Assembly: GCF_029589435.1 (NCBI RefSeq)
Contig: NZ_JARRAG010000003.1
Span: forward strand, 62,001-126,000
Direction of reading: 5' to 3'
DNA: 64,000 nt
DNA from: Paludisphaera mucosa
GTDB lineage: Bacteria; Planctomycetota; Planctomycetia; Isosphaerales; Isosphaeraceae
Under the pieces are notes generated by a model. That model ran no database searches and had not been told where the DNA came from. It saw only the letters and a list, made by a program, of their open reading frames with translations. Of the stretch, positions 27,085 to 34,554 are shown piece by piece. The first letter of the stretch is position 1. Each line of letters begins with the position of its first letter. The position numbers and the translations under genes are program-made.

Positions 27085-27861
27085 TCACTTCGCGGCGGCG
27101 ACGGCCGGGCCCGACTCGCGGATCCGCGACTCGATCGAAGCGACCAGGGCGGCGAGCAGGTCCTGGCACGAATCGTCGATCTTGGCGGGGTCCTTGATCA
27201 GGCGTTCGACCTGGATCTTGAACATCCCCGGATTGTAGCGAAACTGCTTCCAGCGGCTTTCCATGTTCGGCCGCCACTCTCCGGCGTTGCGGAACGAGTG
27301 GAAGACGTCGTGGTAGGAGGCGGCGCCGCCCTGGAACATCCCGTAGAGGCCCTCGCGGAAGGGGACGGGCGTCGCGGCGTCCTTGACGGGGATCATCACT
27401 TCTCGGCCCGCGCTCAACGACTTGTATCCCGTATTCGTGTAGCAGATGTCGGGCGTGTGCCCCCAGACGTTCAGGGCCAGCCCGTAGATCACGAGCACGG
27501 TGGCCTTCTCGCCCGTCGTCGTGTTTTCATAAGACCGCAGGATGTGGTCGGTCGACCCGGCGAGACGCGCGATCTCGGGATCGAGGGCGGCCTCGACCCC
27601 GTCGACCTGCCGCCATGAGCCCAGGACCCCGGGGATCTCCTTCAGGGGGAAGGGGCAGCCCTTGCTCTGGCTCTCGAGCGAGGCGAACTGGAAGTCGCGC
27701 CAGTAGCGGAACGCGCCGGAGGCCCCCAGCAGCAGGCAGATCATCGCGATCCAGCGAAGGTCGACCTTCCGGGGCGTAGGGACCCGCTCCGGGGCTGCCG
27801 GGCGTCGAGGCGCGGCGTCGGGTTGCACGACGACCGGATGGTCGACCAGGGCGTTTTCCAT
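27085..27861 (-). CDS. epsI: EpsI-family exosortase-associated protein
   Basis: EpsI/DUF3485 proteins accompany exosortases, fused or separate, and are required for the same surface polymer systems. The 258-residue product has a Pro-rich cytoplasmic leader, one membrane segment near residues 36-53, and an extracytoplasmic domain. The domain carries the family's central HTPDICYTNTGYK motif (His135, Cys140) and an AASYHDVFHSFR region near 185. The ATG at 27861 has a GAGGA site upstream. It is split from the exosortase gene by the kinase gene and a divergent small gene, so it has its own promoter (27930-27959). Confidence 0.85.
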   Translation of the reverse strand: MENALVDHPVVVQPDAAPRRPAAPERVPTPRKVDLRWIAMICLLLGASGAFRYWRDFQFASLESQSKGCPFPLKEIPGVLGSWRQVDGVEAALDPEIARLAGSTDHILRSYENTTTGEKATVLVIYGLALNVWGHTPDICYTNTGYKSLSAGREVMIPVKDAATPVPFREGLYGMFQGGAASYHDVFHSFRNAGEWRPNMESRWKQFRYNPGMFKIQVERLIKDPAKIDDSCQDLLAALVASIESRIRESGPAVAAAK

Positions 27862-27929
27862 GTCGGCGGTCCTCGCTACCGGGGAGGGGGGGCGCGGTAC
27901 GGGTGATGCCGTGGATGCGCCTCACCAGG

Positions 27930-27959
27930 ATTATGCCATCCCCGGATCCACGTCATCAA
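27930..27959 (-). promoter_or_regulatory. Putative sigma70-type promoter of epsI
   Basis: Read on the minus strand: TTGATG (27959-27954), an 18-base spacer, CATAAT (27935-27930). Four and five of six consensus bases match; it is about 65 bases from the ATG at 27861. Confidence 0.45.
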
Positions 27960-28159
27960 GGCCGCGCAGACGGGAATGTCGCGAAAGTTTATAGAAAACA
28001 TCTAGGTCGCGGATGGCCCCCGGTCCAGCCGGGCTCTGCGGGCCGCGGGCAAACTGGTCGCGGGCCGGCGCTCGTGTTAATCTGGGGCTCGTCGGCGTGC
28101 GCAGGATGGGGGCCCGGAGGCCCGCCGCCCCGGCTTCGCGGGAAGGGGACGAGGACGAC

Positions 28160-30016
28160 ATGACGGCGATCCTGGGTATCTCCGCGTTCTACCACGACAG
28201 CGCGGCCGCCCTGGTGGTGGACGGCCGGATCGTCGCCGCCGCCCAGGAAGAGCGGTTCACGCGCGTCAAGCACGACGCCGCCTTCCCGACCCGCGCCGTC
28301 GCCTACTGCCTGGAGGCGGCCGGCCTGACGTCGGCCGACGTCGACTTCGTCGCCTTCTACGACAAGCCGCTGTCGAAGTTCGAACGCCTCCTGGAAACGT
28401 ACCTGGCCTACGCCCCCTCGGGCTTCCGGAGCTTCCGCCTGGCGATCCCGCTGTGGCTCAAGGACAAGCTCCACATGCGGCGGATGATCCGCAAGGCCCT
28501 GGGCGACGGCTGCCGGGCCCGCCTGGTCTTCACCGACCACCACGAGAGCCACGCCGCCAGCGCCTTCTTCCCCGGCCCGTTCGACCGCGCGGCGATCCTG
28601 ACCCTCGACGGCGTCGGCGAGTGGAGCACCACGACCGTGGGCGTCGGCGAGGGCTCGCGGATCGAGCTGCTGGAGCACATCGCCTTCCCGCACTCGCTGG
28701 GGCTGCTCTACTCGGCCTTCACCTACTACTGCGGCTTCAAGGTCAACAGCGGAGAGTACAAACTGATGGGCCTGGCCCCCTACGGCCGGCCCGTCTATAA
28801 GGACGCGATCCTCGAGAAGCTGATGGACCTCAAGGCCGACGGCAGCTTCCGCCTCGACCTGGGGTACTTCAACTACTGCCAGGGCCTGACCATGACGGGC
28901 GACCGCTTCCACGAGCTCTTCGGCGGCCCGCCGCGGTCCCCCGAGTCGACGCTGGAGCAGCGCCACATGGACCTGGCGGCGAGCATCCAGTGGGTGACCG
29001 AGGAGGTCGTGCTGCGGATCGGCCGCGAGGCGGCCCGCAAGACGGGGGCGGAGAACCTCGTCATGGCCGGCGGCGTGGCCCTCAACTGCGTCGCCAACGG
29101 CCGGCTGCTGCGCGAGGGCCCGTTCGACGACGTCTGGATCCAGCCCGCGGCCGGCGACGCCGGCGGCGCGCTCGGCGCGGCGCTCTTCGTCTGGCACCAG
29201 CTCCTGGAAAAGCCCCGCGAGCCCCGGGGCCGCGACGCCCAGCAGGGGAGCTTCCTCGGCCCCCGGTTCGGCGACGCCGAGATCGGCCGGTTCCTGGCGG
29301 GGCAGGGGGTGCAGGCCTCCCCCTGCGAGACCGAGGACGAGCTGTACGAGCAGGTCGCCGGCCACCTCGCCGACGACAAGATCGTCGGCTGGTTCCAGGG
29401 CCGGATGGAGTTCGGCCCGCGCTCGCTGGGCGCGCGCAGCATCATCGGCGACCCCCGCTCGCCGGCCATGCAGGCGACGATGAACCTCAAGATCAAGTTC
29501 CGCGAGAGCTTCCGCCCGTTCGCGCCGGCCGTCCTCCGCGAGCGCGCGTCCGAGTGGTTCGACATCGACCCGAAGCACGAGAGCCCCTACATGCTCCTCG
29601 TCGCCCCGGTCCGCGAGGAGAAGCGCACGCCCATCGACCCCGAGACGCTCCGCACGATGGAGGACGATCCCGACCTCCGGCGGCGGGTCAACGTCGTCCG
29701 CTCCGAGGTCCCGGCCGTGACCCACGTCGACTACAGCGCCCGGCTCCAGACCGTCGACGAGGACCGCAACCCCCGCTTCCACCGCCTGATCGAGGCCTTC
29801 GAGCGGATCACCGGCTGTCCGATCCTGGTCAACACCAGCTTCAACGTCCGGGGCGAGCCCATCGTCTGCACGCCCGAGGACGCCTACCGCTGCTTCCTGG
29901 CGACCGACATGGACGTGCTCGTTCTGGAAGACTACGTGATCGTCAAGGACGACGCGGCGCGCAAGGCCGGCGAGAGCGTCCGCGAACGGTACCTCTCCCA
30001 GTTCCAGCTCGACTGA
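28160..30016 (+). CDS. NodU/CmcH-family O-carbamoyltransferase (SxtI-like)
   Basis: Transfers a carbamoyl group from carbamoyl phosphate, through carbamoyl-AMP, to a hydroxyl of a sugar or other acceptor. The 618-residue product has the family's two domains. The N-terminal Kae1-like ATPase fold shows GISAFYHDSAAAL, HHESHAAS with metal-binding His at 127-131, LTLDGVGEWSTT near 148 and MAGGVALNCVANG near 301. The C-terminal YrdC-like part shows EFGPRSLGARSIIGDPR near 417 and FNVRGEPIVCTPEDA near 560. The ATG at 28160 has GAGGA upstream; earlier in-frame codons are judged untranslated. It heads a run with SxtJ-like and DUF5989 genes at 22 and 36 bases spacing. Confidence 0.93.
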   Translation: MTAILGISAFYHDSAAALVVDGRIVAAAQEERFTRVKHDAAFPTRAVAYCLEAAGLTSADVDFVAFYDKPLSKFERLLETYLAYAPSGFRSFRLAIPLWLKDKLHMRRMIRKALGDGCRARLVFTDHHESHAASAFFPGPFDRAAILTLDGVGEWSTTTVGVGEGSRIELLEHIAFPHSLGLLYSAFTYYCGFKVNSGEYKLMGLAPYGRPVYKDAILEKLMDLKADGSFRLDLGYFNYCQGLTMTGDRFHELFGGPPRSPESTLEQRHMDLAASIQWVTEEVVLRIGREAARKTGAENLVMAGGVALNCVANGRLLREGPFDDVWIQPAAGDAGGALGAALFVWHQLLEKPREPRGRDAQQGSFLGPRFGDAEIGRFLAGQGVQASPCETEDELYEQVAGHLADDKIVGWFQGRMEFGPRSLGARSIIGDPRSPAMQATMNLKIKFRESFRPFAPAVLRERASEWFDIDPKHESPYMLLVAPVREEKRTPIDPETLRTMEDDPDLRRRVNVVRSEVPAVTHVDYSARLQTVDEDRNPRFHRLIEAFERITGCPILVNTSFNVRGEPIVCTPEDAYRCFLATDMDVLVLEDYVIVKDDAARKAGESVRERYLSQFQLD

Positions 30017-30038
30017 CGAACCGAACGAGGACGCCCGC

Positions 30039-30455
30039 ATGCAGTGGTCCGACGTCCAATTCGACCCCACCGCCAAAACGCTGAAGCAGTTCGCCGCCTG
30101 CTCGTTCGGGTTCTTCGGCGGGGCCGCCCTCTACCAGGGGCTCTACCGAGGGCATACGAACGCGGCCCTGATCCTGGGCGCGATCGCCCTGGGCTCCGGC
30201 CTGCTGGGCCTGGTCGCCCCGAAGGCCCTGAAGCCGATCTTCGTCGCCTGGATGGTCCTGGCCTTCCCGATCGGCTGGACGATCTCGCTGCTGATGCTGG
30301 CCGTCATGTATTACGGCCTCTTCACGCCGATCGGTCTGATCTTCAAGCTGATCGGCCGCGACCCCCTGGAACGCACCTTGCAGCCGGCCGCCGCGACCTA
30401 CTGGACGCCCAAGACGACCCCCAAGGATGCCCGCCGCTACTTCAAGCAGTTCTGA
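30039..30455 (+). CDS. SxtJ-family membrane protein
   Basis: 138 residues with three hydrophobic segments at about 18-38, 42-60 and 66-98 and a polar C-terminus ending in a YWTPKTTPKDARRYFKQF-type motif. This C-terminal pattern and the size match SxtJ, the small membrane protein encoded next to the carbamoyltransferase SxtI of cyanobacterial saxitoxin loci; its biochemical function is not established. The start has GAGGA eight bases upstream. It is in the same operon as the carbamoyltransferase gene and the DUF5989 gene. Confidence 0.85.
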   Translation: MQWSDVQFDPTAKTLKQFAACSFGFFGGAALYQGLYRGHTNAALILGAIALGSGLLGLVAPKALKPIFVAWMVLAFPIGWTISLLMLAVMYYGLFTPIGLIFKLIGRDPLERTLQPAAATYWTPKTTPKDARRYFKQF

Positions 30456-30491
30456 CCTGACCCGAACCCGGACACCTCCCAAAGGCCCGCC

Positions 30492-30698
30492 ATGAGCGAC
30501 ACCCCGCCCCCCCGCACCGAGTTCGAAAAGGCCGCCGCCGACCAGGAGGGCGAGAGCCTCGTCGCCGAGTTCTGGGCCTTCCTCAAGGACAACAAGAAGT
30601 GGTGGCTACTGCCGATCGTGGTGGTGATGCTCCTGCTCGGCGTCCTGATCTTCCTGTCGAGCACCGCCGCCGCGCCGTTCATCTACACGCTGTTCTGA
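30492..30698 (+). CDS. DUF5989 (SxtK-like) single-span membrane protein
   Basis: 68 residues. The N-terminal third is acidic; then AEFWAFLKDNKKWWLLP leads into one membrane helix (about residues 38-58) and the protein ends in APFIYTLF. The KKWWLLP entry and the short aromatic end are the features of DUF5989/SxtK proteins, which occur after carbamoyltransferase and SxtJ genes. The ATG has AAAGG upstream. Function unknown; it probably keeps the carbamoyltransferase or its acceptor at the membrane (inference). Confidence 0.82.
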   Translation: MSDTPPPRTEFEKAAADQEGESLVAEFWAFLKDNKKWWLLPIVVVMLLLGVLIFLSSTAAAPFIYTLF

Positions 30699-30720
30699 GG
30701 GCCGGGGAGGAGCCGCACCG

Positions 30721-31470
30721 ATGTCCCCCTCCGTCGATCACCCGGCGTTCGGGCCGTTGTTCCGCGACGCGGACGGCTCGGCGCTGGTGACGTTCCGCCG
30801 GTTTCCGTTCATGCGGCCCTTCTGGTATCCGGGGCCCGACGCCGCGATCGCCCTCCTCGACGAGCCGGAGCGGCAGTGGGTCCGCGACTGGGAACGGAAC
30901 GGGGCCGGGCTCGCCCGCGTCCGCCGCCACAGCGACGTCCACTCCGCCCTCCAGGCGCTGGGCGTCTACGAGGTGGGCGTCGACGTCGAGAAAGGGGGCG
31001 GGCCCTCGTCCTCGCAGGCCGAGACCTACCGCCTGTTCCTCGACCGCGAGGAGGCGATTTGCGGGAACGTGTTCGACGCCCTCCTGCGGTACTACCGACA
31101 CGCCCGCGCGGCCTTGCCCGACTGGTTCGAGGGCGACGAGTACCCCGAGGGCCGCACGATCGAGGAGCTGGGTCCCTGGGTTTCGTTCGACGGGATCCAG
31201 CTGGGCCGCGGCGAGTCGCACGGCCTCGTCCCGGTGGGCCTGGCCTGGGAGCCCGCCTGGGACCGGGAGCACAAGCTCGCGATGGTCCTCTACCGCGACC
31301 AGGTGCTCGAGATCGGCCCGGCCTGCGGCAGCATGTTGCTCCTCTGCCCGGAGGAGTACCTGACGGCTTCGGATTTGCTGTGGGGGCCCGACCAGTTGAC
31401 CGACGCCGAGCGCTCGGCCCTGGGGGATTTCCTCGACGGGTACGGGCTGGATCCGCGCTACGGCGTGTAG
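30721..31470 (+). CDS. Uncharacterised protein, DUF6985-like in its C-terminal half
   Basis: 249 residues, cytoplasmic by appearance (no signal peptide or membrane helix). The start has a strong GGAGGAG site. Features include an aromatic-rich N-terminal segment (FRRFPFMRPFWYPGP), a central ALLRYYRHAR helix and a WDREHKLAMVLYRDQVLEIG stretch near 178-197 that recalls the WDxEHG region of DUF6985 proteins; this resemblance is from memory and uncertain. It lies 22 bases after the DUF5989 gene and 25 before the acetyltransferase gene, so it may belong to the same transcript. No function is proposed. Confidence 0.65.
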   Translation: MSPSVDHPAFGPLFRDADGSALVTFRRFPFMRPFWYPGPDAAIALLDEPERQWVRDWERNGAGLARVRRHSDVHSALQALGVYEVGVDVEKGGGPSSSQAETYRLFLDREEAICGNVFDALLRYYRHARAALPDWFEGDEYPEGRTIEELGPWVSFDGIQLGRGESHGLVPVGLAWEPAWDREHKLAMVLYRDQVLEIGPACGSMLLLCPEEYLTASDLLWGPDQLTDAERSALGDFLDGYGLDPRYGV

Positions 31471-31495
31471 ACGAGCCTCCGGGAGCCCCGACGAC

Positions 31496-32053
31496 ATGCC
31501 CACCGAGCGCGAGAAGATGCTGGCCGGGTCGATGTACGACCCGTTCGACCCCGAGCTGGTGACGGCGCGCGACCGCGCCCGCGACCTCTGCAAGGCGCTC
31601 AACGCGACGCACGAGGCCCAGACTGACGAGCGCCGGCGGCTCCTGCGCGAGCTGTTCGGCGCGGGGGGCGACACGGTCTGGATGCAGCCGCCATTCTATT
31701 GCGACTACGGTTCGAACATCACGCTGGGGGAGCGGGTCTTCTTCAACTTCAACTGCTTGGTGCTCGACGTCGCCGAGGTCCGGATCGGCGACTACACGCT
31801 GTTCGGGCCCTCGGTGCAGATCTACACGGCGATGCACCCGATGAACGCCGCCGAGCGTCGCCTGCACGAGTACGCCGAACCGATCGCCATCGGCTCCGAC
31901 GTCTGGGTCGGCGGCGCGGCGGTGATCTGCCCCGGGGTGACGATCGGCTCGCGGTCGGTGATCGGGGCCGGCAGCGTCGTGACCCGCGACGTCCCCGAGG
32001 GCGTCTTCGCCGCCGGCAACCCCTGCCGCGTCATCCGCGAGATCACCGAGTGA
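31496..32053 (+). CDS. Maltose/galactoside O-acetyltransferase family protein
   Basis: An acetyl-CoA-dependent sugar O-acetyltransferase of 185 residues with a left-handed beta-helix. The N-terminal MAC-type region (TEREKMLAGSMYDPFDPEL) is followed by PPFYCDYGSNITLGERVFFNFNC near 63, the loop-bearing His in AMHPMNAAERRL near 115 and hexapeptide turns VWVGGAAVICPGVTIG and IGAGSVVTRDVP. It is the usual length. The GGGAG site fits the ATG at 31496. The last 31 bases are repeated 2.48 kb downstream (34505-34535). Confidence 0.9.
   Translation: MPTEREKMLAGSMYDPFDPELVTARDRARDLCKALNATHEAQTDERRRLLRELFGAGGDTVWMQPPFYCDYGSNITLGERVFFNFNCLVLDVAEVRIGDYTLFGPSVQIYTAMHPMNAAERRLHEYAEPIAIGSDVWVGGAAVICPGVTIGSRSVIGAGSVVTRDVPEGVFAAGNPCRVIREITE
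32023..32053 (+). repeat. Left copy of a 31-bp direct repeat (end of the acetyltransferase gene)
   Basis: These 31 bases, ending exactly at the acetyltransferase stop codon, recur at 34505-34535 with one mismatch (C at 32032, T at 34514). Between the copies lie four uncharacterised genes. Confidence 0.85.
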
Positions 32054-32340
32054 CGGGCCTACTCAGCCGACTCCGCATCGAGAGTTCGTGCCACGACGGA
32101 CGATCGCGCTCGGACTGAAGCGGCCTCTCCGGGGGAGGCGAAGATCCCCGCACGGGAGGTTGGTCGTCCGGAATGTCCGAGGATCAGGGCGGATCGACGC
32201 GTCGAGGGAGGATTTCGGCCGGTGGGTGAACGGGCTTCGAATGAGGCCGGAGCGTCCGGGAACGCCCTTGATGTTCACACGGCTGTAATAACCGAGACGG
32301 CCGGCTTGACCGGACCCAGCCCCGCCCCTAGCCTCGGTTC
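32054..32340. other. Non-coding stretch after the acetyltransferase gene
   Basis: About 290 bases with lower G+C than the neighbours. No ORF with a ribosome-binding site, no terminator-type hairpin and no recognisable integration gene was seen. Confidence 0.4.
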
Positions 32341-32595
32341 ATGGGCACCTTCCGGGTGAGCGGCGATCGCGTGAAGTTCCCCCATGGCCCCCGGCTGGAC
32401 ATCAGCCTGGCGAGGGTCCCTGGCGTCTTGATGGCCCGGGTCTACGCCCGAGGCCGGCAGTGGAAAGGCGTGGTCGGCTTCGGCTCGGTGGAGGAGGCCG
32501 GCCAGCGGGCCCTCCGGTGCCGGGACGCGGACGAGGCGTTCGAGGTGCTGACGACCGCGGCCCCGCTACGTGACGGACCCACGATGAGAGCGTAA
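32341..32595 (+). CDS. Small hypothetical protein
   Basis: 84 residues, basic, with no signal peptide. A GTFRVSGDRVKFPHGPRLD opening is followed by a compact beta-rich region (RVYARGRQWKGVVGFGSVEEA) and a DADEAFEVL helix, so it is plausible as a small folded domain. There is no clear ribosome-binding site before the ATG at 32341. It lies inside the repeat-flanked segment and could be spurious. Confidence 0.35.
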   Translation: MGTFRVSGDRVKFPHGPRLDISLARVPGVLMARVYARGRQWKGVVGFGSVEEAGQRALRCRDADEAFEVLTTAAPLRDGPTMRA

Positions 32596-32641
32596 TCCGA
32601 GCCCCGATCCGGCCCCCCGTCGATCGCCGTCCGCGCCTCGG

Positions 32642-33082
32642 TCAGTCCGAGAGTTTTTCGTTCAGCGGGGGCGTGACGTCTGCAGCTTCATAGAAGGCGG
32701 GCGCCTGCGGGGGGCCCCCGGGCCCCGACTTCGGGCGTGACCATTGCAAGGCGAGGAAAAGCAGCACCCCGAAACCGAGCCCGGCCAGCAGATGGACGCC
32801 GAGGGCGGCCACATACAGCGGGCCGGTCAGCATCGCTGGGTCGCCGAACGGGTAGCCCCGCCCGAGCAACAGGACGGATACGACACCCTGGCACAGCCCG
32901 CCGATGGACGCCCCGGATACGAGAGCCGACCGATCGCGTGGCACCAAGAGGGCGGCGAGCAGCGACCCCAGGTGGGGGCCCGTGATATAGCAGAGGGCCT
33001 CTTCTCGGAGCCCGACGAAGAGGGTGGTACAGGCCGCCGCCAGGAGGACGAGGAACATGAGGCCGAGGACGGACAACCGCAT
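32642..33082 (-). CDS. Hypothetical multi-span membrane protein
   Basis: 146 residues from the ATG at 33082, chosen because GGAGG lies eight bases upstream; the ORF is open 12 codons further. Four hydrophobic segments are visible: near 1-20 (RLSVLGLMFLVLLAAAC), 34-52, 58-76 and 88-112, with a Pro-rich cytoplasmic tail. No family is recognised. It lies in the repeat-flanked segment, where third codon positions carry more A/T than in the flanking sugar genes. Confidence 0.6.
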   Translation of the reverse strand: MRLSVLGLMFLVLLAAACTTLFVGLREEALCYITGPHLGSLLAALLVPRDRSALVSGASIGGLCQGVVSVLLLGRGYPFGDPAMLTGPLYVAALGVHLLAGLGFGVLLFLALQWSRPKSGPGGPPQAPAFYEAADVTPPLNEKLSD

Positions 33083-33191
33083 CACATCGACCTCCGCCGA
33101 GAGCGACTCATCGAACACCCGGGAAACGCCGCGGCGGGCCGGGTCCGCTGCAGCGCCGGGTTAGGCGGCGCGTCGACCCGCGTTCGCACGC

Positions 33192-33734
33192 TCAGCGGTT
33201 CGGTCCCCCGACGAGGACGCTATAGGTCGTCTCCCCGACGGTGACCAGCTTGGCCGAGGTGCCCTCCCGGTAGACGCCGGGCTCCAGGGCCATCGAGAGG
33301 ACATCGGCCAGTGTCTTTTTCGACGGCGGTATGGGGCCGGTTTCCGAGAAGGTCGCGCGACCGGAGTCACCGTCCAGGTGCAACATAAACTTGAGGGCGT
33401 CGACTTGCCCAGCCTTCCACACCACATGATCGCCGAGGAGGGTCAAGCGGACGACCGCCGGCGCACCGTCCGGCCGCGCCGTGTCAGGTGCTGCGGCCGC
33501 AAGCCCCCCTCGGTTCGGTTTATCGGAGACGACACGAACGCTCGCCCCCGGAGCCGTCTCGATCTCGACCCGCGAGACGATGGTATCACCGTCCCGCAGA
33601 ACTTCCTGCACCGAGACTCGGAAGCTGCCGGCGGGCAACTCTTGCCCAGACGATCGAGCGCCGGCCCGGCCGACCGCAGCGACGATCAGGGCCAGTGAGG
33701 CCGCCGCGATCAATGCGACAATTCCTCGCTTCAT
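33192..33734 (-). CDS. Hypothetical secreted protein
   Basis: 180 residues. A classical signal peptide is visible: KR at the start, a hydrophobic core to about residue 21, then AGARSS as a likely cleavage region. The mature part is beta-rich (SFRVSVQEVLRDGDTIVSRVEIE) and has no recognised domain. Codons such as GGA, ATT, GCA and TTG are more frequent than in neighbouring genes. It is encoded downstream of the Tat-signal protein on the same strand, separated by a hairpin. Function unknown. Confidence 0.65.
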   Translation of the reverse strand: MKRGIVALIAAASLALIVAAVGRAGARSSGQELPAGSFRVSVQEVLRDGDTIVSRVEIETAPGASVRVVSDKPNRGGLAAAAPDTARPDGAPAVVRLTLLGDHVVWKAGQVDALKFMLHLDGDSGRATFSETGPIPPSKKTLADVLSMALEPGVYREGTSAKLVTVGETTYSVLVGGPNR

Positions 33735-33785
33735 CGTATCGCCCCATTTCGTGTCGTGATCGGCATTCGGCCGCCTGAAGATAAA

Positions 33786-33809
33786 GCCCAGCGGGCCGGC
33801 CCGCTGGGC
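33786..33809 (-). terminator. Terminator-like perfect palindrome
   Basis: A perfect 12-bp inverted repeat without spacer (GCCCAGCGGGCC at 33786-33797, GGCCCGCTGGGC at 33798-33809). On the minus strand it is followed by TTTATC and lies about 60 bases past the stop of the gene at 33868. Confidence 0.5.
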
Positions 33810-33867
33810 GCGACCTTGATGTTGCCAGAAGCCGCCGTCGCGGGTTGGGCGACGTCCCGGCCTCGGG

Positions 33868-34389
33868 CTACTTCCCTCGGTTGTCCTGGACCCCGTAGGA
33901 GATGAAGGGTTTCTCCTGCCCTGAGATGTGCGCCGGACGCGGCATCGGGATCTGGTAGCGGACCGTGATCCGCTCGTCGATGACGGTGGCGACCTGGCCG
34001 CCGGGATGGTCGGCCTGCAACTTCACCCATGCAGTGGCTTCCAAGTGCCCGACGGTCACTTCCGAGAGCCGGAGCCGGAAGACGCAGCCGTAGCCGGCGC
34101 CGATGACCTGCTCGCAATCCTCGACTCGGACCCAGGCGGCGAGCTCGCTGTATTGATCCTGCTTGAACTTCACCTCGAAGAAGTACTTGCGGTCTTCCCG
34201 GATAAAGCTGAGCCAGACGGGGCTGTCGAAGACCATCTTGCGGAGCAATTCGGTCGTCTCGAATCGCCGGGCGACGGTGCCCTCATCCCGTTCCTTCCCC
34301 GCTTCTTGGGCGGTCGAGGCCGCCGCGAGGCCCAGGGCACCCGCCGCCGTAGCCGCCCTGATGGCGTTCCTTCGGGTCACGTCGTGCAT
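33868..34389 (-). CDS. Hypothetical exported protein with Tat-like signal
   Basis: 173 residues. The N-terminus VTRRNAIRAATAAGALGLAAAS has a twin-arginine followed by a weakly hydrophobic Ala-rich core, a Tat-type signal. The mature region is charged and beta-rich (KYFFEVKFKQDQYSELAAWVRVEDCEQV) without a known domain. CAA, GAA, GAT and TTT codons are more common than in adjacent genes. It lies in the repeat-flanked segment and is probably co-oriented with the secreted protein gene downstream. Function unknown. Confidence 0.65.
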   Translation of the reverse strand: MHDVTRRNAIRAATAAGALGLAAASTAQEAGKERDEGTVARRFETTELLRKMVFDSPVWLSFIREDRKYFFEVKFKQDQYSELAAWVRVEDCEQVIGAGYGCVFRLRLSEVTVGHLEATAWVKLQADHPGGQVATVIDERITVRYQIPMPRPAHISGQEKPFISYGVQDNRGK

Positions 34390-34475
34390 AGTTCGCCCCT
34401 TGGTCGATGTTTTACGGAGGTGCGGTGCCCCATGCGCTTCCCTTTTCCCTTCCGCACCGCCTAGCGTGGAGTCTT

Positions 34476-34500
34476 GTAGGGTGGGCGGTGCCCACCCTAC
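34476..34500. repeat. REP-like palindrome
   Basis: Arms GTAGGGTGGGC (34476-34486) and GCCCACCCTAC (34490-34500) with a GGT loop. Palindromes of this GTAGGGTGGGC form recur as dispersed elements in several bacterial genomes; only one copy is in this window. It lies five bases before the right copy of the 31-bp repeat. Confidence 0.6.
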
Positions 34501-34504
34501 GAGG

Positions 34505-34535
34505 CTGCCGCGTTATCCGCGAGATCACCGAGTGA
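34505..34535 (+). repeat. Right copy of the 31-bp direct repeat (acetyltransferase 3' end remnant)
   Basis: It reproduces the last nine sense codons and the stop of the acetyltransferase gene with one base change, but with no acetyltransferase reading frame upstream. It marks the right edge of the inserted-looking segment. Confidence 0.85.
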
Positions 34536-34554
34536 GGCCCGGTCGCCGCCGACC

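Noticed and set aside
28160-30698. A full saxitoxin-type biosynthetic cluster
   Set aside because: Only the carbamoyltransferase, SxtJ-like and DUF5989 genes occur; there is no polyketide synthase, amidinotransferase or other sxt core gene.
32054-34500. Prophage or transposon body in the repeat-flanked segment
   Set aside because: No integrase, transposase, terminal inverted repeat or phage gene is visible; only the flanking direct repeat suggests insertion.
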